Positions 53,851 through 64,000 of a stretch of 64,000 bases of DNA are shown here, in pieces. The first letter of the stretch is position 1; the number at the start of each line of letters is the position of its first letter. The notes under the pieces were generated by a model. That model did not search any database, had not been told where the DNA came from, and saw only the letters and a list, made by a program, of their open reading frames with translations. The translations under genes were made by a program, and so were the position numbers. This DNA comes from Bedellia somnulentella (taxonomy: Eukaryota > Arthropoda > Insecta > Lepidoptera > Bedelliidae): positions 17,996,401 to 18,060,400 of the forward strand of contig OY755175.1 of NCBI GenBank assembly GCA_963576735.1, in the 5' to 3' direction.

Positions 53851-54414
53851 GTATAATTGATTGAATGTATTTTGAGATTCTTTAATTGTCTTGTTCACCT
53901 ATTGTGTGTAGAGATGGCTAAGTGCTATTCTAAACTGACACTGCAGTATACGCTTTAAATATATCAAATTTATTATGTTCTTGAGTTTTTTCAACCATTA
54001 ATGTATTTATAGCATGTGTGATTTATGATAGCACTCTGCTATCATTAATATGCAGTATGCAGTGGATTTATGTACAAATGAAAGATTAAAATAAATTGTA
54101 GTTAAGAATTTATTTTAATCAACTTGTTCACATGTAAAAATCAGAAGTAATAATAAATAACAAAATTTGATATGTGTCATGTAAAAAAGAAGAATAGACA
54201 ACAATGAAATTATTATAGAACTTAGAATGTCATACGACCTCTTTCGCTTCAACATGATTTTCCAGTTTCTCAATATTTGGTTATATCTCAAGTTTACTGA
54301 ACAATTATTTAGTAATAAGAAGTATGCAATACTTCTAAGCTATTTTACACTTACTTATTGTTTCTCTTTGTTTGTTTCTCGAAGTAATAATAAATAACAA
54401 TGGGCAAACTTGTA

Positions 54415-54525
54415 ATTTTTTCCCACTAAAATTTCCAAAAGTGGCTGAGAAATTTCTCATTCTAAAGCTCTGGCTACCCCGTTAAGGGATTTATAGCCGT
54501 GAGTATATGTATGTATGTATGTAAA
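54415..54525 (+). repeat. F1 SINE, 3' half
   Basis: TTCCCACTAAAATTTCCAAA, GTGGCTGAGAAATTTC, CTGGCTACCCCGTTAAGGGA, GCCGTGAGTATATG and (TATG)n. Confidence 0.82.
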
Positions 54526-54879
54526 CTAAGTAAGTAACTAACATAATGGTTTCTACCAAAAATTACTACCAATTTTTATAATTATTTAACTTGTAACATT
54601 TCTTTTTAGCTACAGTCAAAGACTATTTAGTTGTGAAATGTTATAGATGGTCACTACAATAAAATAATTATTTTATTCAAGTTCAAGTATGACTTCTTAG
54701 TATATTTGTTTAAAAGTAATCTTACTCAATGGTATTTTTATATATAGCTATATTTCAAAAACCTGTTTCATTCATGTGAATACTTATCACACGTTTATAA
54801 ACATTTCTTTTCAGTAATAATATTAATTTTACGATGACGATTATAATGTTACCTATTTATAAAATGTCTCAACGATAGG

Positions 54880-55085
54880 CTAGTAGAGCTCAAATTCCAG
54901 AAGATTAATTCAATTTAGTAGGATATTGGGGGCTGATTCATGTGATTATCTGAATATCAAGATTAAATGCTTTGGAAGACACATTTAATTTAATCTAGCT
55001 CTTACCTATCGTGATATCAGTCATTAGTCTCCAAGCTGAATGCAGAATGGCGTCAATGGGTAGAATAGTGCTAGTCATGAACCGC
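54880..55085 (+). repeat. F5 SINE, decayed copy
   Basis: GGATATTGGGGGCTGATTCA, GATTATCTGAATATCAAGAT and TCAGTCATTAGTCTCCAAG parallel the F5 body (GGATATTGCAGGCTCGAATC, GATTATCCGAAAAT, GTCGTTAGTCTGCCAA) with many changes. Confidence 0.5.
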
Positions 55086-55699
55086 ATCTTTATCATGTCA
55101 TCTTGTTTTATATTATATTAAACACTGTTATTTACTATTCATTGCGTAAATTTTCATTACCAATTTCTGTTCAAGCCATTATCGCTCAACCATAACGATG
55201 AAATTACGCTCAACGACGACTCACGAATAGTCACGCACGAATAATTTAGTTGTAGTGAAAATTATTTCGTTACAATTTATTTTGTATACACAATCGAAAA
55301 TATTTTTTAGAAAATCTAACACATAATTATCATTTATGAATTATATAGCTAATTGAATAAAATAACATGCCACACAAGCAATGCCTTTTGTAAAAAAAAA
55401 AATATGTTTGTTATTGTGTCACTTCTAAAAATGATTACATGCTTGCAGTCTATGTCTCGTTTCGATCGTTCGTCGTTGTTGCTTTGCTTTCCTTTCATTC
55501 GTTTCGCATTTCGTTTCGTAAAATCGCGAACGTGAATGAAAAGTTGTGTCTACCTCGAACGTAGCAAAAGTTACTTAACGATCGGTATTTATTATGTTCT
55601 GGAAGATAGAATTGTAACAAAAATACCGTAATTTGACTCGTACGTGTAAATCGCGGTTTCAAATTAAATAACTTCGAGGGTTGAAGCAATTATCTGTGT

Positions 55700-55946
55700 A
55701 AATTTATCTCGGCCATGTCCCCGTGCGTATGGTCAGTTATGAATTGGTCATTGTGAAGAAGCGGGTCGTTAGTTTAAGTGACAAAGCTTTGGTTGCTCCA
55801 ATCGTGTTCTATTAGCCTATATCGCTAGGTGGTTCGTGCGAACGGCGCGCCGCGCTGCTCCCGTAGCGGTTAGTCGACGCGGATCTCCTCACCAGTAACT
55901 ACGGAGTCGCCACTCCATCTTCGCATCATTTATCACCAGAATTACG
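55700..55946 (+). promoter_or_regulatory. CpG-rich 5' region and probable first non-coding exon
   Basis: GGCGCGCCGCGCTGCTCCCG and GTTAGTCGACGCGGATCTCC stand out in otherwise AT-rich DNA. The segment ends in a strong donor, ATTACG|GTGAGT at 55946/55947. It is the likely 5' UTR exon of the gene whose start codon is at 56383, but no acceptor was proven, and transcription could also start nearer (a CAGTATCAGTTG stretch near 56095). Confidence 0.5.
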
Positions 55947-56217
55947 GTGAGTCCATTCAAACTCTAGCGATGGGATTGACATTGGAACTCCCCGTTTCGT
56001 GTGAATCCTAAAATAGAATGCAAAATGTCAAGTGTTTGTCCTACTGGCAACCGATCAGCTGACTTTTAAGCACTAATTATATCCAATCCGGCGTCAGTAT
56101 CAGTTGTTTGCTTATCTCTCGGTCAGATTGTAGTTTGCAATCGTGTTTTGATTGAGGTGGTCGCGTACGAGAGCTGATAACGATTGACACAGATAACTTT
56201 GGTTCACAGATCTGAAG

Positions 56218-56241
56218 ATGGTGCAGCAAGATTTGACTTAG
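56218..56241 (+). other. Short upstream ORF in the 5' leader
   Basis: ATG GTG CAG CAA GAT TTG ACT TAG: seven codons, 142 bp before the main start codon and in an AAG-ATG-G context good for initiation. If retained in the mRNA it could lower translation of the main ORF. Confidence 0.45.
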
Positions 56242-56382
56242 GTGTTGGGAGTTTGTACTTGGTTGTAATGGGAGGAGGCTCAGTGGTGTGAGGTGGACCA
56301 GTGCGGTGGTGCAGTGGACCGGTGTGGTGGTACAGTGCAGTGTTGTCTAGTCATAGTGGTGTTTGTGTAGTGAGTGACCGGG

Positions 56383-56494
56383 ATGCCCTCAGCCATGTTG
56401 TCTTCGGTACTAGAGGAGGAGCCCGATCTTTATGAGGCGTTCCCCCCACATGTGGACCCAACTAATATCACCATACTTACTGATAGCCCACCAG
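56383..56494 (+). CDS. First coding exon of an unrecognised gene
   Basis: ATG at 56383 (in-frame stop upstream), 112 nt, donor CACCAG|GTAAAT, ending in phase 1. Encodes 37 residues: MPSAMLSSVLEEEPDLYEAF, then PPHVDPTNITILTDSPP. Acidic and Pro-rich, no signal peptide; such N-termini are frequent in regulatory or nuclear proteins, but I do not recognise this one. No matching second exon was found up to 64000, so the first intron would exceed 7.5 kb. A second in-frame ATG (codon 5) is an alternative start. Confidence 0.65.
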
Positions 56495-57099
56495 GTAAAT
56501 TATTTTGTTAAGTTTTTCTGATTTTTGAACTAGAAATTAAATTTAAATATTTAAATTTTGGGTCCATACTTAAAAACTAAAATGGTACACCTTAAGTGGA
56601 CAAACAAATAAAACCTTATCTTGCAAATTATCTCTGTACCATATCGCCATAAAGATTTAAATTAGTATAATAACAATTTTAATTGGAGTATACAGCACAG
56701 AATTAGCCAGAAAGAGATTTTTGCATTAAGCTTCTATCACCAAAGCTGTAACTCTAAATTTTTTCACTTTATTTATTTTAAACTGAAGAAGCCAAAACAA
56801 AATAAGCTTGTATAAACATAATAAGTTAATAGAGTATATTTTTTGTTGGTTGTTGCTCCTTATGTTTATATTTGCGATCTAGATTATTATGTAATTCTGA
56901 TGCCACATGAGCAAAAATTATGCCATAATCAACAATAATTTTCCGATCTCAAATATAAATAATCAGCTTTAGATATATATAATTGTCTGCAAAATGAAAC
57001 ACTCTTGCTTTTACATTAAACTTGTTTAAATAATCAGCATTATATGTGTGCCTATTACATTTTTTTGCATAAATTCACTATCACATGACTTAAAGCCAT

Positions 57100-57215
57100 G
57101 TGGTTTTCCTCTTAATGTTTTCCCTCTCCGTTGGCAACCACAAAAAAACTGACTTAGAAAAGTCACATTGATGTCTGCAGTGCTCCCAACTGAGCTGTCA
57201 TGATTAAATAAATAT
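57100..57215 (-). repeat. F2 SINE, diverged fragment
   Basis: CTATCACATGACTTAAAGCC, CATGTGGTTTTCCTCTTAAT, TTTTCCCTCTCCGTTGGCAA, then GAGCTGTCATGATT at the head. The B box is lost. Confidence 0.65.
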
Positions 57216-57691
57216 ATTTTTAAGTAGATTAAATTTCTATAAATTACGAAGAAAGGTATGGCAGCTATTATTAAACATACATAGACATACATATACAATC
57301 TTTTCATTCCCATTATGGCATATTATACTACATTAAAACAGAGTTGTGATATACATATATGATATACATACATACATGTTGACGAAATATATAGTCAAGT
57401 GATTAGGATTGATGAATACTGATGACTGTTACTCACTTTTGGATGCTATTTCCATGTTATAAAATGTATGAGTCACTAAGTACATCACACCACAATTCAT
57501 TATTGTATTCTGTGTAGCCAAAACATTGACGAAGCTTTAAAACAACTTTTGATCTATAACTGATAACCATGCATCTGCTTTTACTTAACATATGAAAATG
57601 AAATAGTCCTCCAACATTTTAATGTACTGCGTTTTGCCTTATTACCATTGTATAAAATAGTGTATCTATATTGAGCACCTTATTGGTAGTC

Positions 57692-57945
57692 TAACTACAT
57701 ACATACATATACTCATGGCTATAAATCCCTAGAAGGGGAAGCAACAGCTTCGGATTAAGAAATTGTTCAGCCACTTTTGGCAGTTGAGTTGGTAAAAGAT
57801 TGTAAAACAAAGGTTTTTGGTGATGAGTTTCCAATCACCTTGCCCAAAAATCACAAAGCCCCAATACCCTTAGCCGCCTCTTACGAACACCCATGGGAAG
57901 AAATGGGGTAGTGCTATTCTTAGGCGATGTTACACAGCTAACATG
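57692..57945 (-). repeat. F1 SINE, complete copy
   Basis: ACATACATACATATACTCAT, AGAAGGGGAAGCAACAGCTT, TGATGAGTTTCCAATCACC, TTAGCCGCCTCTTACGAACA, GATGTTACACAGC. Confidence 0.85.
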
Positions 57946-58422
57946 TCAAACTAAAATATAAAAAAATGACTAATTACGTAATATAAGAAAAGTTGTAACT
58001 TTACTGTAAAAGTCACAAAAAATTTAAGACTGACTAACAATTCGTCAATTGAAATAATTTTATTAATAAGATAAGTTTTTGATTGATTGATTAAGTATCT
58101 GATATCAATATTTTTCAACAAATTATCTATCTTATCTCTTAAAATTTGTTAATGATATTGATAACTGTTGAAAGAATGTAATAGTTGATGTCTCTGCTGC
58201 ACCCTCATGCCATGATTAAGCCTTTATAAGGCAAGGTATGATCAAAACTTCATTGTATTTCACTTCTATTTCAAGGTAGGTAAGAGTGAAATTATGGTGG
58301 TCGCTATATGCCCTCTGCCTTATAAAGGGTTAATAAATAATACTAAAATTCATTTTAGTTAATTCACCTATAAAACCGCATTATGCTTGTATAGAATAGC
58401 AAAACTTGTATATATAACAAAT

Positions 58423-58670
58423 TGCCGTGTAGTGCCGGCTTAGAATGTCGCTACCCCTTCCTATCCACGGGTATCGTAAGAAGCGACTAAGGGTATTGGG
58501 GCTTTTTATTGGATTTTTGGGCGATGCGGTTGGAGACCCATCACCAAAAACCTTTATTTTACTATCTTTTCCCCACACAACTTCCAAAAGTGGCTGAGGA
58601 ATTTATAATTCCTTGGCTCTGGCTACCCCTTCTAGGGAATTACAGCCGTGAGTATATGTATGTATGTAGA
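58423..58670 (+). repeat. F1 SINE, complete copy
   Basis: GCCGTGTAGTGCCGGCTTAG, GTAAGAAGCGACTAAGGGTA, GCGGTTGGAGACCCATCACC, CTGGCTACCCCTTCTAGGGA, GCCGTGAGTATATG tail. Confidence 0.9.
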
Positions 58671-59010
58671 ATAGCAAAACCCTATCTCTTCCCATGGGTA
58701 TTGTACGAGATTACAAACGAATCTGAGGCTTTTATTCTAATGCAATCTGTGGAGGCTGAGGTTTGAAATCGCGTATCACCGATTCTTTATTTTACCACCT
58801 TTTGTCTCGAAACTTTTCGAGAACATTTATTTCACGGCTAAGGCCCCTTTCGGAGCTACAACCGATAGTAAAAGCAAAAAAGTAATTATGAGAGCAAAAC
58901 CCCTGTTTCAAATACCTTACGGTAGCAAAAATAGATATGTGAATTTAATTATCTGTTCCAATAACAGTAACGTATGAATTCAGTTATTCACATTGGGCAG
59001 GCATAGATTA

Positions 59011-59192
59011 TAATAATTAAAACAACTATTGATTTTCGGATATATTAATCGCGTGTATAATGAAATGACAAAGAATACCTCAGGCTTCCCGTGACCATGA
59101 TAACTGAAAAGTTTTCGAAACGTCGGGCTTTAAAAAAAAAGTAATAACACGCGATTAAAATATCCGAAAATCAATAGTTGTTTTAATTATAA
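59011..59192. mobile_element. About 180 bp hairpin MITE with ATAATTAAAACAACTATTG ends
   Basis: ATAATTAAAACAACTATTGA then TTTTCGGATATATTAATCGC at the left is mirrored by GCGATTAAAATATCCGAAAA and TCAATAGTTGTTTTAATTAT at the right. The centre has TTTTCGAAACGTCGGGC. Arms of about 45 bp are nearly exact. Confidence 0.85.
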
Positions 59193-59820
59193 TGTGCAAT
59201 CGTGAAAATCTTAGAAAATACTAGGCATAGATTATTGTTGAGCACAATATTTTAATACATTCTATTTTACTATTTATTAGATGATTGCCCTATTTCGTAG
59301 GGTAGGGTTATTTTCTCCGTAATTTTACATATGATATAATGCCCATGTTTTTGTGAAGGTTGAAGGTTTCTATTAATGAAAGAATGTGAAAAATCTGTTG
59401 TTGTTTCGGGGTTATTTACAACAGGAAAACGAACAAACTTTACAAGTATAGATTACATTAGAACATAAATTTAACTTGAAAGCAACCGGCTAAAACTCGA
59501 TATATCGTATAAAAATAACATTCATATGTGAGTAATCCCAGGGAGGGGTAGACAGTGCGCGCGCTAATTATCAATTTAGTCGTCGCCCACGTTATACAAT
59601 ACACATTGTATAAAAGACAAAATATCGAAAAAGAAAATGTTCTTATACTAAGTCTCTATACTGTGTGTGTGTATCCGCATAACCACTTAAAATGCCTCGA
59701 ATACTTTAGTCAACTTTTACAAACTTTACCTTTATAAAAGAAGAGAAATAACTTACCCACGCGGCGTTTCTGTAATCCAGATTAGTGTGGGTTCAAGTCC
59801 TGATTCGGGTTAACAACAAT

Positions 59821-60187
59821 ATAACATAACATAAACATAAACGTTCACGCCGAATATCCCCGAAGGGGTTGGCAGAGGTACTAATACTTCTGAACATCAC
59901 GTGACTTTGTCACCTGGTGTTCAGAGTACCCACGTTTTGCATGGACAGTGTACTCACGCGATAGGGGGCAGGCCTATCGCCGTTTTGTACGAATACACTG
60001 TCACATGACTAAGTACAACTCAGCCATGTGGGTTTCCTCACGATGTTTTCCCTCACCGTTAACAACCATGATAAATTAACCACACATATGTCTTTAGAAA
60101 AGACAAATTGGTGTAGGCCCGACCCAGGATTTGAACACTAGTCGTTTGCACGATAACCGAGTGTTCTACCCATTGGGATATCACGGT
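59821..60187 (-). repeat. F2 SINE, full-length young copy
   Basis: Tail ATAACATAACATAAACATAA, stem CCCCGAAGGGGTTGGCAGAG, body and head with CAGGATTTGAACACTAGTCG. Nearly identical to the copies at 32180 and 63013. Confidence 0.9.
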
Positions 60188-60189
60188 TG

Positions 60190-60465
60190 TTAACAACAAT
60201 ATGATTTTACCAAATTCCTGTGTGGTTTATTGTTACTTTGTTTACCAAGATGTTATTGGTTAGGGAAATATGGTATTGGAACGCACATGGCAGCGTTGTA
60301 CTTAGTCATGTGATACTGTGTTCCTACAAAGCAATGGGCCGGCCCCCATTACGTGAATATCCACGCAAACAGAAGGTTCTCTGAAAAGGTGAATGAATAC
60401 CATATGATTTTCGGAAGTATTAGTACTTCTATCAACCCTTCGGGGGTATGTGAAGTAAACGACTA
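60190..60465 (+). repeat. F2 SINE, diverged copy in opposite orientation
   Basis: GGCAGCGTTGTACTTAGTCA, TGTGATACTGTGTTCCTACA, CTTCTATCAACCCTTCGGGG and GTGAAGTAAACGAC retain the F2 order. Lies head to head with the young copy. Confidence 0.65.
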
Positions 60466-60840
60466 GTTAAAAAGATTAATTAATGTCTGTAAGTATTATG
60501 TGAAAACGCGAATAAAGAAGGATTAAATATCACCGTCGTCGCTTTAGTAGATTTGGCTCAATGAAAATAAAAATCTGTAGATTGCGTAGAGATAAGTTTT
60601 ACAACCACACGACTTACATGTTTTGATATGGGTTTTTCCGTAATTCGAAATAAATTATTTGCAGAATGTCTAGCATTAAATTGTTATCTCCTCTATCCTC
60701 CGGCTTATCTTATTCAACATGTATTATCAACACAGTTTGTTAAGATTTGTTTTTTTGTAGATACCAAATGAGCTATACGTGAGCGTAAATATTTGTGAAA
60801 ATGAGTTACTATGATATAAACATCTAGTAAAACATTGAAT

Positions 60841-61030
60841 GTACATACATATAATATACTCACGGCCATAAATCTCAAAAAGGGGTAGCCGGAACTTTAG
60901 AGCTAGAAACTCCTCAGCCACATTTAGAAGTTGATAGGGGAGGGACAAGATGGTAGAAATAAAGTATCTTTGGTGATGGGTCTATAACCGCATCGCCCAA
61001 AAACCACTTTAAAAGCCCCATACCCGTTAA
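60841..61030 (-). repeat. F1 SINE copy lacking the head
   Basis: ACATACATATAATATACTCA, AAGGGGTAGCCGGAACTTTA, GGTCTATAACCGCATCGCCC, then breaks after CCCATACCCGTTAATTACC. Confidence 0.82.
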
Positions 61031-61539
61031 TTACCTATTAAATTTACCTGACATTTTACCTGGGTTGGACCCAGGTATTTACTGGACAGGCATAAAGGCA
61101 TTTTTTTTCTGGGAGGGGAATTCCCATTCTATAGTTCATGAAAATGGCATTACTGTAACCTGTAAGACATTATCTCACCACTCCTCCCCCTAATGATATT
61201 TCCTCCTACTCCCAACCCCCAGCCCGCCTTTCGAGCCTCACAAGATTAATCAATAAGCCCTCACCATCTTGCCATCAATAATTCATCGAAGTTATATTGT
61301 GTGTTCATGTGTTACGTTGCTCTGGTCATGAATTCATCACGAGGACAAAGGATGCTACATCAGTATACACTGACCTATTATTCGGTTCAATTTATGGGCA
61401 TAATTTTGCTGCGAGTTTCACCAGTAATTGCCTTATATATTCGTGGTTTGGGCCAGATGAATAGACTAACAATGAAATATGGATTCGCGCGACAAAAATA
61501 TTCTCTTTTTGTAACATATTCAACTTAACCTGTACATAC

Positions 61540-61735
61540 AATACATATACTCACGGGTATCAGAAAATCCTTCAGCCACTTTTGATATGTGATACCACTT
61601 TGAAGAAAATGGGGAAAAATCTTCAACCGCATCGCCCAAAAATCACTTAAAAAGCCCCAATACCCTTAGTCGCCTCTTATCACCCATGTGTAGAAATAGG
61701 GTAGTGGTATTGTAAGCCGTCACTACACAGTATAA
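61540..61735 (-). repeat. F1 SINE, internally deleted copy
   Basis: ACATATACTCACGGGTATCA goes straight into AATCCTTCAGCCACTTTTG, so the CCCC stem block is deleted; CTTCAACCGCATCGCCCAAA and CTTAGTCGCCTCTTATC follow. Confidence 0.82.
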
Positions 61736-62389
61736 ACTTAACCTGTCTTAGCTACTATTATACAAATTTGGGTACAAACACTAGTAACTGTTAACTGTGT
61801 TAACAGCCTAGGCAAGTTTTTTTAAAAATCTTAAACCTTAGTTGCGATATTTTGGCTACCAAAGTTTATACTACTGTATTGATTTATTTTGTACAGCTAT
61901 GTCTTATATATCCAAATGTGTTCTGAAAAAAGATTTTAGTAATGAAACTACTTTTGCTTAAAATTGATAAATGTAATGATAAAAAACCACGAAGAATTTC
62001 ACGAATAAAAAGAAACCTATCACTAATATTTAAATCACATCTATTTACCAAAAGAAGTTATTTGATTAGATGAGCAGTTTGTGTGTAAAATCTTACAAGA
62101 ATATAGATGTAATAAGTTACGTACTCATAATTAGCGAAAATATGTAATTGACGTGAAAGCGATGGTTTTGTGGTCTGAATTTGTGATGACTACTTTCGCT
62201 TACTTCAGATATCTCAATCATTGTGTTGTGTGTGTTATGAATTGGTTAGTGATAAAGCTAAAATTATTGTTTAAATTCACTATACATACATACATAATAC
62301 ATTGCATCGCAAGTTTGGTAGTTCGGTTTAAACTGTATCTGACCCAGAGAGGCGTTTTTAAATCACATAACTTTGCGGTTTATTTTTCA

Positions 62390-62595
62390 AAATTGTTAAC
62401 GGTGGATAATAACATTGTGATGATAACATGCTAAGTGGTTCTTAGTCATGTGACAGTGTACTCGTACAAAACGCCTATAGGCTGCCCCCTATCAGCTGTG
62501 TACACTGTCCAAGCAAAACGTGTGGGTACTCTGAACACCAGAAGTATTAGTATCTCTTGTCACCTTCTTCGGGGATATTTGGAACGATTGAGTTT
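62390..62595 (+). repeat. F2 SINE, body fragment
   Basis: TTGTTAACGGTGGATAATAA, GTCATGTGACAGTGTACTCG, CACTGTCCAAGCAAAACGTG, CTCTGAACACCAGAAGTATT and TTCTTCGGGGATATTTGG. Confidence 0.78.
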
Positions 62596-63012
62596 GAGGG
62601 GAACAATAATTGATATATTAGCACAAACAAAAAACCTATTCAAAGCCTACAGGGTTACCAGTTTGTAAAATTACAACTGTTTATTATCAAGCGGTATAGT
62701 AGAGAGGATGTTTTAGGAAGACACATCGGTGGCAATATGTCGCGGGTGTTTCGATTACACCTGATGTGTTTGTGACGATGGCAAAACAATATTGTAGACT
62801 GTGGAATCGACTAGAAGCGACGGCGATCTAAAGTCTTAGAAACACTGTGTCATGTGACCTTTAATAGTCAAACGATTGATTGAAAGTATTGAAAGACGAT
62901 AATTAAAAAAAATAACTTATATTTTATAAGAAAGGCTGCCCCAACTTCGCACGGGAAGTGTTATTTTTAATATATCTTAGTATTCTTCCAATGACTGCTC
63001 ACCCTTTATAAT

Positions 63013-63370
63013 ACATAACATAACATAAACGTTCACGCCGAATATCCCCGAAGGGGTTGGCAGAGGTACTTATACTTCTGAACATCACATGACATTGTCA
63101 CCTGGTGTTCAGAGTACCCACGTTTTGCATGGACAGTGTACTCACGTGATAGGGGCAGGCCTATCGCCGTTTTGTACGAATACACTGTCACATGACTAAG
63201 TACAACTCAGCCATGTGGGTTTCCTCACGATGTTTTTCCCTGACCGTTAACAACCGTGATAAATTAACCACACTTATGTCTTTAAAAAGACAAATTGGTG
63301 TAGGCCCGGCCCGGGATTTGATCACTAGTCGCTTGCACGTCAACCGATGTTCTACTCATTGAGCATTACG
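63013..63370 (-). repeat. F2 SINE, full-length young copy
   Basis: Tail ACATAACATAACATAAACGT, stem CCCCGAAGGGGTTGGCAGAG, body, and head with GGGATTTGATCACTAGTCGC and CTACTCATTGAGCATTACG. Confidence 0.9.
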
Positions 63371-63499
63371 TTGTATTATGCGTAATATTTATGATATTAA
63401 GCGTAATGATATTTAGCGTATGTTTCTTATTAAGTTGGTAGATTTACCTGTGTGGTGTCAAAGCCTGTACTAACCATGTTATCGTTAACGTTCGCAATA

Positions 63500-63605
63500 C
63501 CCACTTATACTCACTCCTGTTGTTTCCTTTGTGGTGAGCAGAGACTATCGATCACCACTTTGCACGATCCTGACAAACTTCTCTAGCTTCTCTTACATTG
63601 CCTCA
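63500..63605 (-). repeat. F3 LINE 3' fragment
   Basis: CTTATACTCACTCCTGTTGT, GGTGAGCAGAGACTATCGAT, CACTTTGCACGATCCTGACA, CTAGCTTCTCTTACATTGC. Confidence 0.65.
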
Positions 63606-63832
63606 CTGCTGCACAACAAACACAAACTTGACCTGAATTCTTGTAATTCTACAAAAAGTAAAGTTCGAAAATAGTCCCATAGCTAACCGTTTTATTCCCA
63701 GGAGGCAATTTCATTATAGGGCAATGCATGGCAGCATAATTAAATCTGAAAACTTAGTTACCTCCAACGTGATGCAAGCGTTAAATAACCTAACGGTTGT
63801 AACACGATGGGTATCCTAAGATGCTGAGATAC

Positions 63833-63915
63833 ACATACATATACTCACGCCGTTAGTTCCCATTGGGGTAGGCAGAGACTATCGATTGCCACTTTGTTCG
63901 AGCTTCGTTTAAATT
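63833..63915 (-). repeat. F3 LINE 3' fragment
   Basis: CATACATATACTCACGCCGT, TAGTTCCCATTGGGGTAGGC, AGAGACTATCGATTGCCACT. Confidence 0.7.
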
Positions 63916-64000
63916 CATCAAGATACACACAGACACAAAACATTAATATACAGCTTCAAACAATACACTATTCCAACAACAATATTCCCGAAGGGGTTAC

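Larger units (their letters stand above)
52997..56382. other. Intergenic region between divergent MROH1 and the 56.4 kb gene
   Basis: The first 200 bp left of about 53200 should hold the MROH1 promoter; no TATA box stands out. Two F1 copies, one decayed F5 copy and AT-rich sequence follow. From about 55700 base composition turns CpG-rich (5' region of the plus-strand gene). Confidence 0.5.
56495..64000. other. Large first intron, repeat-filled
   Basis: Contains the F1, F2, F3 copies and a MITE listed separately. The single-copy stretches (for example 56500-57090, 57950-58420, 61040-61530, 61740-62390, 62600-63010) show no exon continuing phase 1 that I can defend. Confidence 0.5.

Noticed and set aside
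61301..61528. 75-codon plus-strand ORF as a possible second exon of the 56.4 kb gene
   Set aside because: No acceptor of the needed phase at a sensible place and no domain; left unannotated.

Overview
This 64 kb window is nuclear DNA of an insect, most likely a moth or butterfly. It is AT-rich, its few genes are split by GT-AG introns, and intron and intergenic space is packed with short retroelements and hairpin MITEs of types I associate with Lepidoptera (established knowledge, not searched). No bacterial operon, rRNA gene, CRISPR array or functional tRNA was found.

Layout of genes. (1) Plus strand, 6.2-11.1 kb: the last three exons of an EEPD1-like endonuclease/exonuclease/phosphatase-domain protein. 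Its 5' exons lie upstream of the window or were not recognised. (2) Minus strand, 15.0-19.7 kb and 24.3-27.8 kb: two paralogous four-exon genes, each joining to exactly 237 codons, with the same intron phases and nearly the same exon sizes. I do not recognise the family. (3) Minus strand, 35.9-53.0 kb: MROH1 (maestro HEAT-like repeat protein 1). Fourteen exons were joined, giving about 1620 codons. The final short exon was not found and one junction (exon 8 to 9) is out of phase by one base. (4) Plus strand, from 55.7 kb: a CpG-rich 5' region, a short upstream ORF and the first coding exon (37 codons) of a gene that continues beyond the window.

Repeats. For naming I use: F1, an abundant SINE of about 250 bp with a (TATG)n tail; F2, a tRNA-derived SINE of about 360 bp with a (TTATG)n tail; F3, 3' ends of a LINE; F4, foldback elements whose arms carry tRNA-like cores; F5, a second tRNA-derived SINE. 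F1, F2 and F3 end in the same kind of 3' module (a CCCC-loop-GGGG stem, then a CGTGA-type sequence, then the tail), which suggests that the two SINEs borrow the machinery of the F3 LINE. There are also DNA elements: a 702 bp hAT-type element nested in a small MITE, with an empty copy of the same MITE elsewhere in the window; a 3.3 kb TA-flanked element with roughly 260-290 bp inverted ends that splits an F2 SINE; a 3.6 kb dead DNA transposon inside MROH1 intron 2 with eight copies of one 10-mer near its ends and a 0.6 kb near-perfect palindrome inside; and several smaller MITEs. A truncated LINE reverse transcriptase sits 3' of MROH1.

Best leads: the shared 3' module of F1/F2/F3; a five-copy tandem array made from the 3' end of an EEPD1 exon including its splice donor; the transposon with clustered CAGTCCCCTG motifs; and the unrecognised 237-residue paralog pair.
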